A DNA stretch of 6,735 nucleotides from Phascolarctobacterium sp. (GTDB taxonomy: Bacteria > Bacillota > Negativicutes > Acidaminococcales > Acidaminococcaceae): assembly GCA_016302525.1 (NCBI GenBank), contig JAEDNJ010000082.1, forward strand, positions 1-6,735. Reading direction: 5' to 3'. The position numbers and the translations under genes were made by a program. Position 1 is the first letter of the stretch, and each line of letters opens with the position of its first letter. Shown in pieces: positions 4,874 through 6,735 of the stretch. The notes beneath the pieces were generated by a model. It had not been told where the DNA came from, searched no databases, and saw only the letters and a program-made list of their open reading frames with translations.

Positions 4874-6483
4874 TACAAGCTCGCCTCTGCTGCTTCTCTG
4901 GCTTCATTCATGATAGCAGCTAAAGAACTGCCACTTGCGGCCGCTGCCCTAGCGCAATCCTCATATTCAGGAGCCAGGTTGACAACCCTTCCCTTATAAC
5001 TACCACACTTTACCTTAATTTCTCCTTCAGGAAGCTTAACGGTAACAAAGCTGCGCTCTAATTCCTGACGGCAAACCTTATGATAGCGTACACCAAGAGT
5101 AGTAGTTTCTTCAAAGACTATCTCTAGCAGTTCATCTAGCTTTTCAGCATAGGCCAGCAGACACAGCTTATAAGCAGGGCGCGTTTTTTTCATGACAATA
5201 GGCTCAGCCCAAACATCCAAAGCACCTGCCTCACGCAGTCTATCCATAGCGTAAGCCAGCACCTCGCCACTAATATCATCTAAATTACAGGCAGCCTCAA
5301 CTATGCCATGGGCTGCAGCATTTTCCTGGCCTACATACATACGCAGCACATTCGGAATAGCAACGTCTCTAGTACCAGCGCCATAAGCGATTTTTTCTGA
5401 GGTAAAGCCCTCCGGCAGCTCTAAAGACACAGTTGCTAGCACCTTCATGAGAGCCGCACCTGTAGGCGTAGTCATTTCCTTAGGCACTATGCCCTTGCTT
5501 TGTGGCATGCCCTGCAGGATTTCTGCTGTAGCAGGAGCAGGAACAGGCATGAGACCATGTGCGCACATAACACTGCCGTAGCCTGTTACAATAGGTCCAA
5601 CATAAATCTTTTCGATACCCAAATATTCCAGGCCAATTAAGGTTCCTACAATATCTATAATAGTGTCAATTGCTCCCACCTCATGAAAGTGCACCTCATC
5701 CAAGGGCTTACCGTGTACCTTACCCTCAGCAACTGCAATAGCACGGAAAACCGCCTCCGCCTTTTGCTTCACACCCTCACTTAAGGAGGAAGCATTAATA
5801 ATGCTCATGATATCACGCAGATTGCGGTGCTCATGGTGATGGTGTGTATGCGGCAGAGTGCTATGCTCATGCTCATGTTCATGTTCATGCTCATGATGAT
5901 GCTCATGCTCATGATGATGGTGGTCATGCTCATGGTCATGGTCGTGGTCGTGGCTATGCTCAGGAACGTGTCCATCCTCGTTATGGTAATGAGCATAGAG
6001 CTCTCCTGTATGCACATGGTCACTATTATGCTCACTAATTTCTGCTACATCCATAGGCTCGTTAGTGCAGGAATTGTTGTGATTATGACTGTGCTCATGG
6101 TTGTGTTCATGTTCATGATAATGCTCATGTTCGTGGTCATACTCGTGCTCATGCTCATAGTTGTGTTCATTTTCCTGATGGTGTCCATATTCATGCTCAT
6201 TGTCATGCTCATGATGATACCCATGCTCATGATGATGGTGGTCATGCTCATGGTCGTGATCGTGATGATGAGCGTGCTCATGTTCTTCTGGAAGCAGGAC
6301 ATTAAAATACTTTGCCTCTATACCTAGCTTATTCGCATTTTGATAAACTAACTCATAAGCACCCAAGTTAAGCTTTTTAAGCTCTTGTTCTAAAACTTCA
6401 AAGGGAAAGCCTGCATCCAACAGAGCTCCTAAAAACATATTACCACTGATACCGGCAAAGGTATCCAAATATATAGTCTTCAT
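4873..6483 (-). CDS. larC: LarC, nickel-pincer cofactor nickel insertase, with a giant histidine-rich insertion
   Basis: LarC (DUF111 family) is the CTP-dependent cyclometallase that inserts nickel into the pincer nucleotide made by LarB and LarE for lactate racemase-type enzymes. The N-terminus (1-25, DTFAGISGNMFLGALLDAG) is the family signature. After the insertion come conserved blocks DEVHFHEVGAIDTIIDIVGT (262-281), GYGSVMCAHGLMPVPAPAT (301-319), TTPTGAALM (338-346), YGAGTRD (367-373), NLDDISGE (400-407), MKKTRPAYKL (431-440) and ETTTLGVRYH (459-468). At 536 residues it is over 100 residues longer than typical LarC (about 400-425). The excess is residues 68-219, which carry 63 histidines mixed with Asp and Glu. 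Short His-rich stretches at this position are common in the family; this length is unusual. The frame is continuous, unlike Lactiplantibacillus plantarum larC1/larC2, which needs a ribosomal frameshift. The last base of its TAA stop is shared with the rnhC ATG. The function is secure; a nickel-storage role for the insertion is inference. Confidence 0.95.
   Translation of the reverse strand: MKTIYLDTFAGISGNMFLGALLDAGFPFEVLEQELKKLNLGAYELVYQNANKLGIEAKYFNVLLPEEHEHAHHHDHDHEHDHHHHEHGYHHEHDNEHEYGHHQENEHNYEHEHEYDHEHEHYHEHEHNHEHSHNHNNSCTNEPMDVAEISEHNSDHVHTGELYAHYHNEDGHVPEHSHDHDHDHEHDHHHHEHEHHHEHEHEHEHEHSTLPHTHHHHEHRNLRDIMSIINASSLSEGVKQKAEAVFRAIAVAEGKVHGKPLDEVHFHEVGAIDTIIDIVGTLIGLEYLGIEKIYVGPIVTGYGSVMCAHGLMPVPAPATAEILQGMPQSKGIVPKEMTTPTGAALMKVLATVSLELPEGFTSEKIAYGAGTRDVAIPNVLRMYVGQENAAAHGIVEAACNLDDISGEVLAYAMDRLREAGALDVWAEPIVMKKTRPAYKLCLLAYAEKLDELLEIVFEETTTLGVRYHKVCRQELERSFVTVKLPEGEIKVKCGSYKGRVVNLAPEYEDCARAAAASGSSLAAIMNEAREAAEASL
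5827..6282 (-). repeat. Low-complexity histidine-rich tract inside larC (CATGAG-type repeats)
   Basis: This tract encodes LarC residues 68-219. It has two dense His/Asp/Glu blocks, residues 68-135 and 172-219, separated by a less repetitive spacer (136-171) that contains one Cys (139). The DNA is built from CAT-GAG, CAT-GAC and CAC-GAC codon pairs, read as CTCATG, GTCATG and GTGGTC on the plus strand. Two 60-base segments, 6205-6264 and 5887-5946, match at 56 of 60 positions by my count, and 18 of 20 encoded residues agree. This indicates an internal segmental duplication. Such DNA is prone to slippage, so tract length may differ between strains or be mis-assembled. Confidence 0.9.
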
Positions 6484-6633
6484 TAAAAATCTCCTTTTGT
6501 TGTATTACTTACAGCATTACATATACCCTGTTTTTTCTAGAAGAGTAATTACAGATGCAATAGCTAGCATATTACATCCAACATTTTGCCTAGCTATACT
6601 AAACTTGTTATGTAAACACTCAATATAGATATC
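6484..6633 (-). other. larB-larC intergenic region with an inverted repeat
   Basis: These 150 bases separate larB from larC and hold no credible ORF. They contain a perfect 8-bp inverted repeat (CTAGCTAT at 6590-6597 and ATAGCTAG at 6560-6567) around a 22-base loop. It is not followed by a U-run on the minus strand, so it is not a standard intrinsic terminator. I found no convincing sigma-A promoter. The best candidate, TTACTC-N17-TATATG just upstream of larC, has a poor -35. The region ends with the larC ribosome site. It may be a long operon spacer, an mRNA-processing or stability element, or an operator, and the sequence does not decide. Confidence 0.45.
6491..6497 (-). promoter_or_regulatory. 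Ribosome binding site of larC
   Basis: AAAGGAG lies 7 bases upstream of the larC ATG. It is a strong Shine-Dalgarno match and fixes the larC start at 6483, which also begins the conserved N-terminus MKTIYLDTFAGISGN. Confidence 0.85.
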
Positions 6634-6735
6634 CTATCTTTGCTGATTAATCATGTGCGCCAATCTGCCAGCCCCAAAGCCATTGTCAATATTTACAACA
6701 GCAATGCCAGCTGCGCAGCTATTGAGCATGCCTAA
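6634..6735 (-). CDS. larB: LarB, C-terminal fragment (pyridinium-3,5-biscarboxylic acid mononucleotide synthase)
   Basis: Only the last 33 codons and a TAG stop lie in the window; the gene continues past the right edge. The visible tail reads [20 protein letters not shown] followed by [13 protein letters not shown]. This matches the end of the PurE-like (AIR carboxylase) domain of LarB, where an '[18 protein letters not shown]' stretch is characteristic. In the known pathway LarB carboxylates the pyridine ring of nicotinic acid adenine dinucleotide and cleaves off AMP, giving the precursor that LarE sulfurates and LarC loads with nickel. The neighbouring larC strongly supports the call. The fragment is too short to check catalytic residues. 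It is too short for most ORF callers and would easily be missed. Confidence 0.88.
   Translation of the reverse strand, partial: LGMLNSCAAGIAVVNIDNGFGAGRLAHMINQQR

Noticed and set aside
5827..6282. Possible CRISPR or tandem-repeat non-coding array
   Set aside because: Repeats are hexamer-scale, in phase with the larC frame, and there are no unique spacers of regular length.
5827..6327. A 166-codon plus-strand ORF rich in Met, Val and Leu, plus other ORFs antisense to larC
   Set aside because: They are exact mirror images of the histidine codon repeat (CAT read as ATG), have no ribosome site and no family resemblance. LarC on the other strand explains the sequence.

Overview
The window is a stretch of chromosome about 6.7 kb long with every gene on the minus strand, so transcription runs from high to low coordinates. 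Five complete genes, the 3' end of a sixth and an apparent stable-RNA (probably 16S rRNA) leader are packed into three transcription units. Protein content points to a Bacillota relative: it has RNase HIII, a split lar nickel-cofactor pathway, strong AGGAG-type ribosome sites and an rRNA-type leader with the 'CCTTGAAAACTGAACA' element seen in low-GC Gram-positives. A lipid-A/undecaprenyl-type ArnT-like glycosyltransferase also suggests a diderm, so a Negativicutes-type host (Acidaminococcaceae or Selenomonadales style) is my best inference. It is not proven by the sequence.

Region 1 (6735 to about 3822) holds larB (only its last 33 codons), larC and rnhC. LarB and LarC belong to the pathway that makes the nickel-pincer nucleotide cofactor of lactate racemase and related LarA enzymes. 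LarC carries a roughly 150-residue insertion with 63 histidines, far more than the enzyme fold needs, and this is the most striking feature of the window. rnhC (RNase HIII) begins inside the larC stop codon (TAATG). The unit ends in a clean intrinsic terminator with an 11-bp perfect stem and a U-run.

Region 2 (about 3841 to 191) starts at a promoter (TTGACC-N18-TATAAT) whose -35 box lies in the loop of the preceding terminator. It encodes a ChbG/HpnK-family sugar deacetylase, a YbhN/MprF-flippase-type integral membrane protein and an ArnT-like polyprenyl-phosphate-sugar glycosyltransferase. The first two genes overlap by one base (TGATG). Together they look like a small envelope glycolipid module: deacetylate a sugar carrier, move or sense a lipid, transfer the sugar. 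Its substrate cannot be read from the sequence. The unit ends in a long hairpin terminator five bases after the last stop codon.

Region 3 (about 206 to 1) has a consensus sigma-A promoter (TTGACA-N17-TATTAT), again with its -35 box inside the upstream terminator. It drives a structured non-coding leader with three hairpins that runs off the left edge, most likely towards a 16S rRNA gene. No protein gene is supported in bases 1-256. No mobile element, CRISPR array or plus-strand gene was seen.
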